A stretch of DNA of 64,000 nucleotides from Sulfitobacter sp. W027 (GCF_025143985.1 NZ_CP083564.1:1055501-1119500), one strand, 5' to 3'. Shown: positions 25,476 through 36,819, numbered from the stretch's first letter. The notes: generated by a model not told the origin, from the letters alone. A program made the numbers and translations.

Positions 25476-27881
25476 GTGCCAGATCTGCTGATTGAACTTT
25501 TCTCCGAAGAAATTCCTGCGCGGATGCAGAAACGTGCTGGTGAAGACCTGCAAAAGCTGGTGACAAACGGTTTGGTCGAGGCCGGTCTGACCTATGGCTC
25601 CGCCGCCGTATTCACCACCCCGCGCCGGTTGACGCTAGCACTTGGCGACATGCTTGCCGCCAGCCCGCGGCAGGTCGAAGAGCGTAAAGGCCCGAAAGCC
25701 GACGCGCCCGAAAAAGCCATCGAAGGGTTTTTACGCGGTGCCGGTCTGACCCGCGATCAGCTCGAGGAACGCGACACGCCCAAAGGCAAGATCCTCTTTG
25801 CCAAGATCGAAAAGCCGGGTCGCCCGGCGGCTGAGATCGTGGCAGAGGTGCTGGAACAGACCATCCGCAATTTCCCGTGGCCGAAATCGATGCGGTGGGG
25901 CACGGGCAGCCTCAAATGGGTCCGCCCGCTGCATTCGATCCTCTGTATCATCAGCGATGAGGCCGGGGCCGAGGTCGTGCCACTGACAGTAGACGGCATT
26001 GAGGCTGGCAACACCACACGCGGCCACCGGTTCCTTGCACCGGACGAGATCGAAGTCTCGGGATTTGAGGACTACCAAACCAAACTCGCCCGCGCCCATG
26101 TCGTGCTCGACCCCGCCGCGCGGGCCGATACGATCTGGCATGACGCCACCAACATGGCCTTCGCCGCCGGATTGGAAGTAGTCGAAGACGCAGGGCTTCT
26201 GGCCGAGGTCGCCGGATTGGTGGAATACCCCGTCGTGCTGATGGGCCGCATCGGCGAAGATTTCTTGGGCCTGCCGCCCGAGGTGCTGCAGACATCGATG
26301 AAAGAACACCAGAAGTTCTTCTCGGTTCGCAATCCGAAGTCTGGCCAGATTGAACGCTTCGTCACCGTCGCCAACCGCACCACCACCGATGATGGCGCGA
26401 CGATCCTTGCGGGCAACGAAAAAGTGCTCGGCGCACGGCTGTCGGATGCGAAGTTCTTTTGGGACAACGACCTGCGCACCGTGACCGCTGAGGGCGCCAT
26501 GGAGACTTGGGTCAAGGCGCTGGAAAACGTCACCTTCCACAACAAGTTGGGCACACAGGCCGAGTTGATCGACCGGATGGCGACCCTGTCACGTGAGCTT
26601 GCGCCTTTGGTCGGGGCTGACGCCGAGGAGGCCGAGAAGGCAGCGCGCGTCGCCAAGGCAGACCTCAGCTCCGAGATGGTCTACGAGTTCCCCGAATTGC
26701 AGGGCCTTATGGGCAGCTACTACGCGCGCAAGGCTGGACTGTCAGACGCCGTCGCCGATGCGGCCAAGGATCACTACGCGCCGCTGGGACCGTCTGATGA
26801 TGTGCCGACAGCGCCGGTTTCCATTGCCGTGGCGCTGGCTGAGAAGATCGACAAGCTGACTGGGTTCTGGGCGATTGATGAGAAGCCCACCGGGAGCAAG
26901 GACCCCTTTGCGCTGCGGCGTGCGGCTTTGGGTGTGATCCGGATTTTGGTGGAGAACGATGTTTCTTCAAGCTTGATTCCGGTTTTGCGCCACGGTGTTG
27001 GCCAATACCCAATTGCGAAGACCGACGAGGTTTTGGACGCCTTTGCAAATCTTTTCCGCGAGATATCAAAGACTGAAGACTTTTGCGGCCAAGATGCACG
27101 CGCCGCCCTCTATCAGGCAAAGTATCAACTGGAGAAAGATATAAGCCCCAAGATTATCGATGAGAGTACCTCAGAGCTGATAGATGAGTTGATCGAACAT
27201 TACTCGAGCTTTCCACTATCTCATGCTTCCGACATCGCGGAGTACGATGGTGAGACTGCTCAAGACGATATTGCGAACGAGATTTTCCCCAAGGGCAATA
27301 AGCGGAAGAAGGCAAGCAAGGGGCGTAAGGCGGTTCGCGCAACTAATCAGTTGCATCACGGTATCCTCTCCTTCATTCACGACCGTCTCAAAGTCTACCT
27401 CCGCGACCAAGGCATCCGCCACGACGTCATCGACGCCTGTATCGCCATGGACGGCAGTGACGACCTGACCCTCTTGGTCAAGCGCGCCCGCGCCCTGTCG
27501 GAGACGTTGAAAACCGACGACGGCGAGAACCTGATCCAAGGCTTCAAACGCGCCAACAACATCCTCAGCCAAGCCGAAGAGGCCGACGGCGTGGAGTACT
27601 CCTTCGGCGCTGATCCGAAGTTTGCCGAGACGGAGGCCGAGAAAGACCTCTTCGCCGCGCTCGACAAGGCCGAGGCCAAGATCACCCCGGCGATGGCAGA
27701 GCAGGATTTCTCCACCGCGATGGCGGCGATGGCCGAATTGCGCGGACCGATCGATGCGTTTTTTGAGGCGGTGCAGGTCAATGCCGAGAACCCCACGGTG
27801 CGGCGCAACCGGCTTAATCTGCTGAGCCGCATTCGCACGATCTGTAGTGCCGTGGCGGACTTGACTAAACTGGACGGCTGA
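25476..27881 (+). CDS. glyS: Glycyl-tRNA synthetase beta subunit with large internal insertion
   Basis: GlyS supplies tRNA binding to the alpha2-beta2 synthetase. The GTG at 25476, preceded by GGGGGCC, gives the standard start PDLLIELFSEEIPARMQKR; the ATG at 25437 gives an Arg-rich extension and is unlikely. Family blocks include LKWVRPLHSILC, TSMKEHQKFFSV, DAKFFWDNDLRT, FALRRAALGVIRIL, and RLKVYLRDQGIRHDVIDA. The product has 801 residues, about 100 more than usual: residues near 495-625 (26958-27350) are an extra, AT-richer segment between the last two blocks. The frame stays open, so the enzyme is probably functional. Confidence 0.93.
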   Translation: MPDLLIELFSEEIPARMQKRAGEDLQKLVTNGLVEAGLTYGSAAVFTTPRRLTLALGDMLAASPRQVEERKGPKADAPEKAIEGFLRGAGLTRDQLEERDTPKGKILFAKIEKPGRPAAEIVAEVLEQTIRNFPWPKSMRWGTGSLKWVRPLHSILCIISDEAGAEVVPLTVDGIEAGNTTRGHRFLAPDEIEVSGFEDYQTKLARAHVVLDPAARADTIWHDATNMAFAAGLEVVEDAGLLAEVAGLVEYPVVLMGRIGEDFLGLPPEVLQTSMKEHQKFFSVRNPKSGQIERFVTVANRTTTDDGATILAGNEKVLGARLSDAKFFWDNDLRTVTAEGAMETWVKALENVTFHNKLGTQAELIDRMATLSRELAPLVGADAEEAEKAARVAKADLSSEMVYEFPELQGLMGSYYARKAGLSDAVADAAKDHYAPLGPSDDVPTAPVSIAVALAEKIDKLTGFWAIDEKPTGSKDPFALRRAALGVIRILVENDVSSSLIPVLRHGVGQYPIAKTDEVLDAFANLFREISKTEDFCGQDARAALYQAKYQLEKDISPKIIDESTSELIDELIEHYSSFPLSHASDIAEYDGETAQDDIANEIFPKGNKRKKASKGRKAVRATNQLHHGILSFIHDRLKVYLRDQGIRHDVIDACIAMDGSDDLTLLVKRARALSETLKTDDGENLIQGFKRANNILSQAEEADGVEYSFGADPKFAETEAEKDLFAALDKAEAKITPAMAEQDFSTAMAAMAELRGPIDAFFEAVQVNAENPTVRRNRLNLLSRIRTICSAVADLTKLDG

Positions 27882-27955
27882 CCGCTGAGGGGGCGAGATC
27901 ACTTGCCCCTTCTGCCTCAACCCCTATGCTGCACCGGAACGATTAAGGTGCCGCA

Positions 27956-30493
27956 GTGCAGAATGATCCCCATACCACGCTGGTGACCCCCACCGCGCCG
28001 ATTGCCAATACCACCCACGGCGGGCGGGCCAAATGCCTGCAACGTCTAGTGCGGCTCGACCTGCCGGTGCCACGGACCATTGCGCTGTCCTTTGACGCGG
28101 TGCAGCAGATCGCGCGGGGGCAGATGCCTGATGTGCAGGGAGTGGTCGATCAGTTCCCCAAAGGGGCGCTTCTTTGTGTGCGGCCCTCCAGCCAAGACCC
28201 TGATTGGGGCGGGCCGGGGGCGGTGTTGAACATCGGGATCAACGATGCGCTCTTTGAAAGCTACGCGGGCACCATCGGTGAAGGCCCGGCAGCGGCGCTT
28301 TATTCGCGGTTCGTGCAGTCCTATGCGGTCAATGTCGCGCGGCTGGATCCGGATATGTTCGACGATGTGAACGGCGATGGCCGCGCGGCGCTGATGGCGT
28401 CCTTGCGCGCTTACGAGGCCGAGACGGAAGAGCGTTTCCCCCAAGACCCGGCGACCCAGCTTGCCGCTGTGCTGCGCTCCATGGCGCGGGCGTGGAACGG
28501 CACCTCCGCGCGGCTGCTCCGGCAGGCTAAGGGCGCGCCTGCGGATGCGGGGCTGGGGCTGGTGGTTCAGGAAATGGCCTTTGGCGTGGGGCAGGGTCAG
28601 TGCGGCTCGGGTGTGTTGCAACTGGTCGATAGCGATACCGGCCTGCCACAGATCACCGGGCGATACCTCAGCCAAAGCCAAGGCCGCGATGCGTTGGAGG
28701 GTGATGCCGCAGCGATGTATCTCACCCGCGATCCGCGCGGTCCGTCGTTGGAAGAACTGGTGCCTGAGGCTTTTGCTGAGCTAAAAGAGCACGCGGCGCT
28801 GATGCGCAGACGTCTCCGAGCCGAGATGCAGGTCGAGTTTGTGATCGATCAAGGCAAGCTGCATATTCTGGATGGGGTGAAAGTGGTGCGCTCCTCTCGC
28901 GCGGCGGTACGGATCGCCGTGGCGCTGGCGGATGAGGGGATCATTAGCCGCGAAGAAGCCCTGATGCGGGTGCAGCCGCGCACGCTGTCGGAACTACTCC
29001 ACCGTCAGGTTGACCCAAGCGCCAAACGTGACGTGATCGGGCGCGGCATCGCCGCCAGCCCGGGTGCCGCGACGGGGCGGATCGTCTTTTCGGCCAGCGA
29101 CGCGCAGGCCAGCGCCGCGCGGGGGGAGCCTTGCATCCTTGTCCGGCGCGAGACGTCGCCTGAGGATATTCGCGGCATGCATGCCGCTGCCGCCGTGCTG
29201 ACCGAACGCGGCGGGATCACCAGCCATGCGGCGGTGATCGGGCGCGGCATGGGGTTGCCCTGCGTCGTCGGTGCGTCGAACATGCGCTTTGTCGTGACCC
29301 AGCGGCAGATCATCGCCCCTGACGGGCGGGTCTTTGTCGAAGGGGATCAGATCACCGTCGACGGCTCGACCGGGCAAGTCTTGGCCGGGGCGGCCAAGAT
29401 GCAGGAAGCCGCACTTGATGATACTTTCACACGGTTGATGGGCTGGGCCGAGGATGTGGCCGACATCGGCATTCGCGCCAATGCCGACACGCCAGCCGAT
29501 GCGCAGACCGCGCGCAATTTCAACGCCCATGGCATCGGCCTGTGCCGGACCGAGCATATGTTTTTTGAGCCCGGTCGCCTGACGGTGATGCGCGAGATGA
29601 TCTTTGCCGAAAGCGGCGAAGACCGCCGCGCGGTGTTGGAGCGTCTGCTGCCCATGCAGCGCGATGATTTCACTCAGCTTTTCCGCATCATGCAGGGCCA
29701 ACCCGTCTGCATTCGCCTGTTCGATCCACCGTTGCATGAATTTCTGCCCTCTGACAAAGCCGGACAACGCGAACTGGCCGAAGCCCTTGGGCTGCAGATG
29801 TCGGATGTGACGCGGCGCGTGGCGGCGATGACGGAATACAACCCGATGCTGGGCCTGCGCGGCGTACGTCTCGGGGTCACGGTGCCGGAGATCTACGAAA
29901 TGCAGGCCCGTGCGATCTTTGAAGCGACCATTGAGGCCAGCCGGGATGGGGAGCCTGTGGTGCCGGAGATCATGATCCCACTGGTCAGCGCCCGGCGTGA
30001 GGTGGAACTGGTCAAGGCGTCGGTCGATGCGATCGCCGCTGCTGTGCGCAGTGAGCGCGACGCGAGCTTCACTTATCGTCTCGGCGTGATGGTCGAGACC
30101 CCGCGCGCCTGTTTGCGTGCCGAGGAAATCGCGCCGCATTGTGCCTTTCTCAGTTTTGGGACCAACGACCTCACGCAGATGACCTATGGATTGTCACGCG
30201 ACGATGCGGGGCGTTTCATGTCGAATTACGTCCAGCAGGGGGTCTACCCCGAGGATCCGTTCCACGTTTTGGACACCGATGGGGTGGGGGAATTGCTGCA
30301 ACTTGGCGCGGCGCGGGGCCGTAAAGCGCAGCCCGGGATCACTCTTTCGATCTGTGGCGAGCATGGCGGCAACCCCGAATCCATCGCATTTTGCCGCGAA
30401 TCGGGCTTCGATTACGTTTCCTGCTCGCCGTTTCGCGTACCGGTTGCACGTTTGGCCGCCGCCCAGCTCGCCATCGCCCACAAGATCGGGTAG
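27956..30493 (+). CDS. PPDK/PEP-synthase-like protein with degenerate nucleotide-binding half
   Basis: The 845-residue product aligns along its length with pyruvate, phosphate dikinase. The central phosphohistidine domain is intact (TERGGITSHAAVIGRGMGLPCVVG), as is the PEP/pyruvate TIM barrel (GIGLCRTEHMFFE, FGTNDLTQMTYGLSRDD, and the catalytic Cys in SICGEHGGNPES). In the N-terminal ATP half the usual GGKGANL reads GGRAKCL, RSGAxxSMPGMMDT reads RPSSQDPDWGGPGA, and the QTR motif is missing. It may therefore lack ATP-dependent activity or use another phosphoryl donor. The GTG start is preceded by AAGGTG; it lies 74 bases after glyS. Confidence 0.75.
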   Translation: MQNDPHTTLVTPTAPIANTTHGGRAKCLQRLVRLDLPVPRTIALSFDAVQQIARGQMPDVQGVVDQFPKGALLCVRPSSQDPDWGGPGAVLNIGINDALFESYAGTIGEGPAAALYSRFVQSYAVNVARLDPDMFDDVNGDGRAALMASLRAYEAETEERFPQDPATQLAAVLRSMARAWNGTSARLLRQAKGAPADAGLGLVVQEMAFGVGQGQCGSGVLQLVDSDTGLPQITGRYLSQSQGRDALEGDAAAMYLTRDPRGPSLEELVPEAFAELKEHAALMRRRLRAEMQVEFVIDQGKLHILDGVKVVRSSRAAVRIAVALADEGIISREEALMRVQPRTLSELLHRQVDPSAKRDVIGRGIAASPGAATGRIVFSASDAQASAARGEPCILVRRETSPEDIRGMHAAAAVLTERGGITSHAAVIGRGMGLPCVVGASNMRFVVTQRQIIAPDGRVFVEGDQITVDGSTGQVLAGAAKMQEAALDDTFTRLMGWAEDVADIGIRANADTPADAQTARNFNAHGIGLCRTEHMFFEPGRLTVMREMIFAESGEDRRAVLERLLPMQRDDFTQLFRIMQGQPVCIRLFDPPLHEFLPSDKAGQRELAEALGLQMSDVTRRVAAMTEYNPMLGLRGVRLGVTVPEIYEMQARAIFEATIEASRDGEPVVPEIMIPLVSARREVELVKASVDAIAAAVRSERDASFTYRLGVMVETPRACLRAEEIAPHCAFLSFGTNDLTQMTYGLSRDDAGRFMSNYVQQGVYPEDPFHVLDTDGVGELLQLGAARGRKAQPGITLSICGEHGGNPESIAFCRESGFDYVSCSPFRVPVARLAAAQLAIAHKIG

Positions 30494-30622
30494 GAACGGC
30501 GGGCTCTGGCCCAACTTATACCATAATTCGGCGGGTTTCTGCACATAATGTCCGGTTGGGTTTACCACCGGGAACCTTTTGGCTATCCGCCCCGCAGCCC
30601 TAACAATGATGCGAGGCGCATA

Positions 30623-31264
30623 ATGCGTTTTATCCGGTCGATCTCTTTTGCGCTTTCCGTTGCTCTTTGCAGCGCTCCCTTCGCCGTTCAGGCCAGTTCT
30701 GAAAGCGCAAGCGATCTTGCGCAGATCGAAATTCAAGGTCTGAAGTCTGCAGGCGCTGCCCGTCTTCAAGAAATGGTCGCACAGCCCGCTTCGGCCAGCG
30801 AGACGGATGTGAAATTCTCCAAAGCTTGGATCGACAGCCAGCCGAAAGCCGAAGGCAGCGCCGAGTTGCAGTGCCTTGCCGAAGCGCTTTACTTTGAAGC
30901 GCGCGGTGAGACGGTCAAAGGCCAGTTCGCCGTGGCCGAAGTGATCATGAACCGTGTCAAATCCGCCCGCTTCCCCGGCACGCTCTGCGGCGTGATCAAC
31001 CAAGGTACGGGCCGTAAGTATCAGTGTCAGTTTACCTATACCTGCGATGGCAACAAAGAAGTCATCAACGAGCCGCGCGCCTTTGCCCGTGTCTCTAAAG
31101 TAGCCCGTGCGATCATCGAGGGTACCGCGCCCAAGCTGACCGATGGCGCGACCCACTACCACACCACCGCCGTGAACCCCAATTGGGCGCGGGTCTATAC
31201 CAAGACCGCACGGATCGGGCAGCATCTCTTCTACCGCCACACGTGGAAAACCGCCTCAAACTGA
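30623..31264 (+). CDS. Cell wall hydrolase, SleB/CwlJ type
   Basis: The 213-residue precursor has a signal peptide (ending VQASS) and a Hydrolase_2 domain at about 90-205: LQCLAEALYFEARGETVKGQFAVAEVIMNRV, with the Glu in YFEARGE as candidate catalytic residue, then FPGTLCGVINQG and GATHYHTTAVNPNWA. In spore formers the family opens cortex peptidoglycan; in alphaproteobacteria it is a general wall amidase or transglycosylase. The ATG at 30623 is chosen over one 25 codons earlier because it gives a clean signal peptide. Periplasmic. Confidence 0.88.
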   Translation: MRFIRSISFALSVALCSAPFAVQASSESASDLAQIEIQGLKSAGAARLQEMVAQPASASETDVKFSKAWIDSQPKAEGSAELQCLAEALYFEARGETVKGQFAVAEVIMNRVKSARFPGTLCGVINQGTGRKYQCQFTYTCDGNKEVINEPRAFARVSKVARAIIEGTAPKLTDGATHYHTTAVNPNWARVYTKTARIGQHLFYRHTWKTASN

Positions 31265-31376
31265 GGGCAGGGTACGCAAATGCTTTCGGGTGCTGGCCTG
31301 CCGTCGGTGGGCCTGCTAGATGTGCACCAAAGCGCCCCCGGAGGGGCCAGTTACCCTGATCCGATAGGCGCTGCCG

Positions 31377-32303
31377 ATGTCCGACGAAATCCGACTTGCC
31401 TTTGCCCACCCCTCTGAGCGGGCCGAGACCATGGCCGGCCCCGAGCCGCGCGACCGTATTTCCCTGCGTGATCATATCATTGAGGTCGAAATCGGCGCTT
31501 TTCAGGCCGAGCGGGATGTGACGCAGCGGGTCTGTTTTAATGTGGTCGTCGAGGTGGCCCCCCTCACGGGGGCCGTTGACGATGACGTGGACCGCATCCT
31601 TTCCTATGACCGCGTGACCGAGGCGATTGCGGCGGAACTTGCTGCCGAGCGGCTCAATCTGTTGGAAACGCTGGCCGAACGGGTGGCTGATCGAATCCTG
31701 ATCGAGCCGCAGGCGATGCGGGTCTTCGTGCGGATCGAGAAACTGGACCGTGGCCCGGGTGCTCTTGGGGTTGAGATCGTACGCGCGCGGGGCGGCGATA
31801 GCGCGGCGCAGGAGCCCGCCATTGAGACACCGCAGCCGCGCGTGGTTTACCTTTCCAATGCGGCGATTACGTCCCCTTGGCTGCCCGCATGGTTGGACCA
31901 GTTGGAAGCCGCAGCAGAGCCCGTGATCCTCTGCGTCGGTCCGCCTGCCACTGCCGCGCCGCAGGCCGGTCAAGCGAAAGCGCAGCACCATATCGACCTT
32001 TTGGCGATTGAACAGAATGCGTGGATGCTTTCCGCCCGTGATCCCCGTTGCGTAGTCGTTGGCAGTCGGACTGAGTTGGACTGGGCGATGAAGAACGGGC
32101 AGCTAAGCATCTGGGCCCCTTCGCGCATCGTCCTTGATGCCGTCGACGGCCCCGCCGCCGCGCCGAGTGACGCACCTGCCTTAGCGGCATGGTTCGCGGT
32201 GAGCTCTGGAGCGACGGAACTGGTGTTGATCGGCGCAGAGTTGCCCGAGAGTGTAGAATTGCCCACGCGGGTTCTTTCCGTCGACAGCGCGGAGACCGTT
32301 TGA
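31377..32303 (+). CDS. folB: Dihydroneopterin aldolase with C-terminal extension
   Basis: FolB converts dihydroneopterin to hydroxymethyl-dihydropterin in folate synthesis. Residues 28-130 form the FolB domain (RISLRDHIIEVEIGAFQAERDVTQRV, ILSYDRVTEAI, LNLLETLAERVADRIL, VRIEKLDRGPGALGVEI). The remaining 165 residues are an added alpha/beta-like domain (VVYLSNAAI, PVILCVGPPA, CVVVGSRTELDWA, ELVLIGAELP) that I do not recognise; a FolB of about 300 residues is common in this family of bacteria. The stop overlaps the folP start (TGATG), confirming a folate operon. Confidence 0.88.
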   Translation: MSDEIRLAFAHPSERAETMAGPEPRDRISLRDHIIEVEIGAFQAERDVTQRVCFNVVVEVAPLTGAVDDDVDRILSYDRVTEAIAAELAAERLNLLETLAERVADRILIEPQAMRVFVRIEKLDRGPGALGVEIVRARGGDSAAQEPAIETPQPRVVYLSNAAITSPWLPAWLDQLEAAAEPVILCVGPPATAAPQAGQAKAQHHIDLLAIEQNAWMLSARDPRCVVVGSRTELDWAMKNGQLSIWAPSRIVLDAVDGPAAAPSDAPALAAWFAVSSGATELVLIGAELPESVELPTRVLSVDSAETV

Positions 32304-33316
32304 TGACGGACTATTATCGACCACTCGTTCAAATCGGCCCTGCGCGGCCTCAGGAGGCTCAAACCCTTGCCGGGGGTTGGGGTTGGTTCACCCATGTTGA
32401 GGTGCTGGCGCGCGCGCGCGCACCGCAGGTGATAACGGCTAAGGACTTGCCCATTGAGGCGCTAGAAGCGTTGACCGCAGCGCGCAGACCCATCGCCGGG
32501 CTCACTCTCGACCGCCCGCGTGTTATGGGCATCCTTAACGCCACGCCTGACAGCTTCTCTGATGGTGGCCGCCACGCCGATCCGCAGGTCGCGGTAGCGG
32601 CAGGCGTGGCGATGCGCGCGGCTGGGGTCGATATGCTCGACGTCGGCGGGGAATCAACCCGCCCCGGCGCTGAGACGGTCCCCGAAGACAAGGAAATCGC
32701 GCGTATTGTGCCGGTCATCGAAGGGCTGCGCGCTGCCGGGGCGGGGGCGATCAGCATCGACACCCGCAAGGCCGCTGTGGCCGAGGCTGCGGTGACGGCT
32801 GGGGCGGATTTAATCAATGACGTGGCTGCCTTGACCTTTGATCCGGCCCTTGCGCCCTTCTGCGCCGCGCGGGGTCTCCCGGTCTGTGTGATGCACGCCC
32901 AAGGTGACCCGGCCACGATGCAGCGCGACCCGCGCTATGATGACGTGCTGCTGGATGTCTATGATTATCTGGCCGAGCGGATCACAGCGCTGGAGGCGCA
33001 GGGCATCGCGCGCCATAACATCCTCGCCGACCCCGGCATCGGTTTTGGCAAGACGTTGGAGCACAACCTCGCGCTGCTCTCCCGTTTGAGCCTATTTCAC
33101 AGTCTGGGCGTGCCGGTCTTGCTGGGCGCCTCGCGCAAACGGTTCATTGGCACGATTGGCGGCGGTGCGGCGGGGGAAGACCGCGCTCCGGGGTCTATCG
33201 CCGTGGCGTTGGCAGCATTGAATCACGGAATCCAGTTCTTACGCGTCCATGATGTGGCGCAAACCATTCAGGCAATTGCGCTTTACCGTGCAGCACTAGC
33301 AGGAAAACAATTATGA
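32303..33316 (+). CDS. folP: Dihydropteroate synthase
   Basis: FolP joins hydroxymethyl-dihydropterin diphosphate to p-aminobenzoate, the step blocked by sulfonamides. The 337-residue product has an extra N-terminal stretch of about 70 residues before the TIM barrel. Signatures are [61 protein letters not shown], and [11 protein letters not shown]. The ATG at 32303 overlaps the folB stop, so the longer upstream frame is discarded. The stop overlaps the glmM start (ATGA). Confidence 0.95.
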   Translation: MTDYYRPLVQIGPARPQEAQTLAGGWGWFTHVEVLARARAPQVITAKDLPIEALEALTAARRPIAGLTLDRPRVMGILNATPDSFSDGGRHADPQVAVAAGVAMRAAGVDMLDVGGESTRPGAETVPEDKEIARIVPVIEGLRAAGAGAISIDTRKAAVAEAAVTAGADLINDVAALTFDPALAPFCAARGLPVCVMHAQGDPATMQRDPRYDDVLLDVYDYLAERITALEAQGIARHNILADPGIGFGKTLEHNLALLSRLSLFHSLGVPVLLGASRKRFIGTIGGGAAGEDRAPGSIAVALAALNHGIQFLRVHDVAQTIQAIALYRAALAGKQL

Positions 33317-34659
33317 CAAAACTTTTTGGTACAGACGGCGTGCGTGGCACGGCCAATATCCACCCGATGACTGCGGATATGGCGCTGCATATTGGTGCTG
33401 CAGTGGGGCGCTATTTCCGCCGCGAGAAAGACGCAGTCCACCGCGTGGTCATCGGAAAAGACACCCGGCTTTCCGGCTATATGTTTGAAAACGCGCTGAC
33501 TGCAGGGCTGACCAGCACGGGGATGAATGTGCTGCTGCTGGGCCCGGTCCCGACGCCTGCGGTTGGGCTTTTGACCCGCTCCATGCGGGCCGATTTGGGG
33601 GTCATGATTTCGGCCAGCCACAATCCGGCCAATGACAATGGCATCAAATTCTTCGGGCCGGATGGGTTCAAGCTCTCCGATCAAGTCGAGCAGGAGATCG
33701 AGGCATTGGTCGCCGAAGGGGTGGAGCCTACGGCCCCCGCGAAAATCGGGCGCGCCAAGCGGATCGACGACAGCCGTTACCGTTATATCGAACGGGTTAA
33801 ATCCTCATTCCCGCGCCAGATGCGTCTTGATGGGCTGAAGGTTGTAATCGATTGCGCCCATGGGGCCGCCTATCACGTGGCGCCCATGGCCCTGTGGGAA
33901 TTGGGCGCGACCGTGATCCCCGTGGGCGTGGCGCCCAATGGTCTGAATATTAACGACGGCTGTGGCTCGACCCAGCCCCAGTCTGCAGCCGAGGCGGTGG
34001 TGGCCCATGGGGCGGACCTGGGGATTTGCCTTGATGGCGATGCGGATCGGGTGATCTTGATCGACCAGAACGGCCGCATCGGTGACGGCGATCAGTTCAT
34101 GGCACTGATGGCGGCGCGATGGGCCGAGGAAGACCGGCTTGCCGGCAAGGCGCTTGTGGCCACGGTGATGAGCAACCTCGGGTTGGAGCGGTTTTTGGAT
34201 GATCGCGGTCTGCGGTTGGAACGGACCGCTGTAGGCGACCGCTATGTGGTGGAACGGATGCGCGAAGGGGGCTTTAACCTTGGTGGGGAGCAGTCTGGCC
34301 ATATCGTCATGACTGATCATGCGACCACGGGCGATGGCCTTATGGCCGGGATGCAGTTTCTGGCTGAGATGGTCCGTTCGGGCAAACCTGCTTCGGAACT
34401 GCTCTATCAATTCGACCCTGTGCCACAATTGCTTAAGAACGTGCGTTTCTCGTCGGGTCAGACCCCGCTGGAGGACACACAGGTCAAGGCCGCCATCGCA
34501 CAGGCTGAGGCCGAGCTGGCCCAGAGCGGGCGGCTGTTGATCCGCAAGTCAGGCACCGAGCCCTTGGTCCGTGTCATGGCAGAGCACGAAGATGCGACGC
34601 TGATGGAGCGTGCCGTGGACAGTGTGGTCGATGCGGTGAACGTGGCGGTGGGCAGCTAG
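33313..34659 (+). CDS. glmM: Phosphoglucosamine mutase
   Basis: GlmM interconverts glucosamine 6- and 1-phosphate on the way to UDP-GlcNAc for peptidoglycan and LPS. The 448-residue product has the active Ser102 in [18 protein letters not shown], the metal-binding DGDADR loop ([12 protein letters not shown]), the sugar-binding GGEQSGH, and the phosphate-binding [12 protein letters not shown]. Length is typical. It is coupled to folP by a four-base overlap; folP-glmM linkage is widespread in proteobacteria. Confidence 0.97.
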   Translation: MTKLFGTDGVRGTANIHPMTADMALHIGAAVGRYFRREKDAVHRVVIGKDTRLSGYMFENALTAGLTSTGMNVLLLGPVPTPAVGLLTRSMRADLGVMISASHNPANDNGIKFFGPDGFKLSDQVEQEIEALVAEGVEPTAPAKIGRAKRIDDSRYRYIERVKSSFPRQMRLDGLKVVIDCAHGAAYHVAPMALWELGATVIPVGVAPNGLNINDGCGSTQPQSAAEAVVAHGADLGICLDGDADRVILIDQNGRIGDGDQFMALMAARWAEEDRLAGKALVATVMSNLGLERFLDDRGLRLERTAVGDRYVVERMREGGFNLGGEQSGHIVMTDHATTGDGLMAGMQFLAEMVRSGKPASELLYQFDPVPQLLKNVRFSSGQTPLEDTQVKAAIAQAEAELAQSGRLLIRKSGTEPLVRVMAEHEDATLMERAVDSVVDAVNVAVGS

Positions 34660-34665
34660 GCTGCC

Positions 34666-35586
34666 TCAGGCGCGTCGGAACAGCCGTGTCAGCGCGCCAT
34701 ATTGGCTGAGCCCTACCCCGGCGAGAATCAGAACCATCGCATAGAGCAGCGACATCGGGAGCGGCTCTGACAGTACCAGCGCACCCAGAAGGACCGACCA
34801 AACCGGAACTTGGTAATTCACCAGGGACATGAAGACCGGCCCAGCGGTGCGCACCACATAGACCCGCAGGAAAGCTGCGCCTGCTGTAGGGACGAGGCCA
34901 AGAAAGGCCAACACACCCAATATTTCAGGCGCGGGCAGGGGCGGCGGGCCTTCGCTCAGAAAAGCGGCGGGCAGCATGATACTGGCGCCGATCAGCATCA
35001 GGATTGTGGCCAATCCGATCGGGTCTACCGACGGCAGGCGGCGCATGAGGATCGAGCTGATGGCATAGCACGATGCCGCGCCGACGCAGGCGATACGCCC
35101 CGCAGTCTCCATCGCGGCACCCGTGCTTTCAAAGGCCTGGCCGCCGATCAGCACCACCACGCCGACAAAGCCGATGACAAACCCGCCAATTTTGCGCGGG
35201 GTCATCCGTTCGCCCGGTAATAAGAAATGTGCCATCGGCAGAACGATCAGCGCGACCGAAGCCATGGTCACCCCGGCAAAACCAGAGGTCACATATTGCT
35301 GACCCCAAGCCAGCAGTGAGAATGGCAGGGCCGAGCTGATAATGCCGATAGTGATCAGGGTCGCGATGTTCCCGTGGGTGGGGCGCTCGGTAAAAAGCGC
35401 AAAACCTCGCACGGCCCATAGCGCAAGCATCACCACCGAGGCAAACCCGATCCGAGAGGCGGCGAGCCAGAAGGGCGTGATGCCGGTAAGGGCAATTTCG
35501 ATGGCCAGAAAGGTGCCACCCCAGACAAAGCCCAGAATGGCGATCAACAGCCAGCTGGTGCGGTTGATCTGAGGCGTGGTGTTCAT
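34666..35586 (-). CDS. DMT-superfamily (EamA) transporter
   Basis: The 306-residue product has ten membrane helices in two EamA halves. Motifs include LGFVWGGTFLAIEIAL at the N-terminus, SALPFSLLAWGQQYVTSGFAGV before the end of half one, and PVFMSLVNYQVPVWSVLLGALVLSEPL in half two. Substrate unknown; relatives export amino acids or other metabolites. The ATG at 35586 is the natural start. It is convergent with glmM (6 bases apart) and downstream of ilvC on the same strand, but an ilvC terminator lies between. Confidence 0.88.
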   Translation of the reverse strand: MNTTPQINRTSWLLIAILGFVWGGTFLAIEIALTGITPFWLAASRIGFASVVMLALWAVRGFALFTERPTHGNIATLITIGIISSALPFSLLAWGQQYVTSGFAGVTMASVALIVLPMAHFLLPGERMTPRKIGGFVIGFVGVVVLIGGQAFESTGAAMETAGRIACVGAASCYAISSILMRRLPSVDPIGLATILMLIGASIMLPAAFLSEGPPPLPAPEILGVLAFLGLVPTAGAAFLRVYVVRTAGPVFMSLVNYQVPVWSVLLGALVLSEPLPMSLLYAMVLILAGVGLSQYGALTRLFRRA

Positions 35587-35600
35587 CGGGGCTCCGTCGT

Positions 35601-35632
35601 AAAGGCAAAGACCCCGGCGCGAGGCCGGGGTC
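35601..35632 (-). terminator. Intrinsic terminator of ilvC
   Basis: Read on the minus strand, GACCCCGGC and GCCGGGGTC form a 9-bp stem (35624-35632 with 35610-35618) with loop CTCGC, followed by TTTGCCTTT. It sits 30 bases after the ilvC stop. Confidence 0.82.
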
Positions 35633-35662
35633 GATGTCGTCTTCTCTATAGGTGGAAATGGC

Positions 35663-36718
<1,056 letters not shown>

Positions 36719-36819
36719 TCACCATAGCGATGTCGCGTCTAGGAACCATTGTCATCGCAGAGGTATTTGTGAAAGAATGAAGATAGTTATTCGCCTGACG
36801 ACGCAAAAATGGAAAAATC

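Noticed and set aside
26958..27350. Intein in glyS
   Set aside because: There is no Cys or Ser at the first junction and no His-Asn ending, and the segment is too short for a normal intein.
28994..30139. Minus-strand frame of 381 codons opposite the PPDK-like gene
   Set aside because: Shadow of the coding strand with no recognisable motif.
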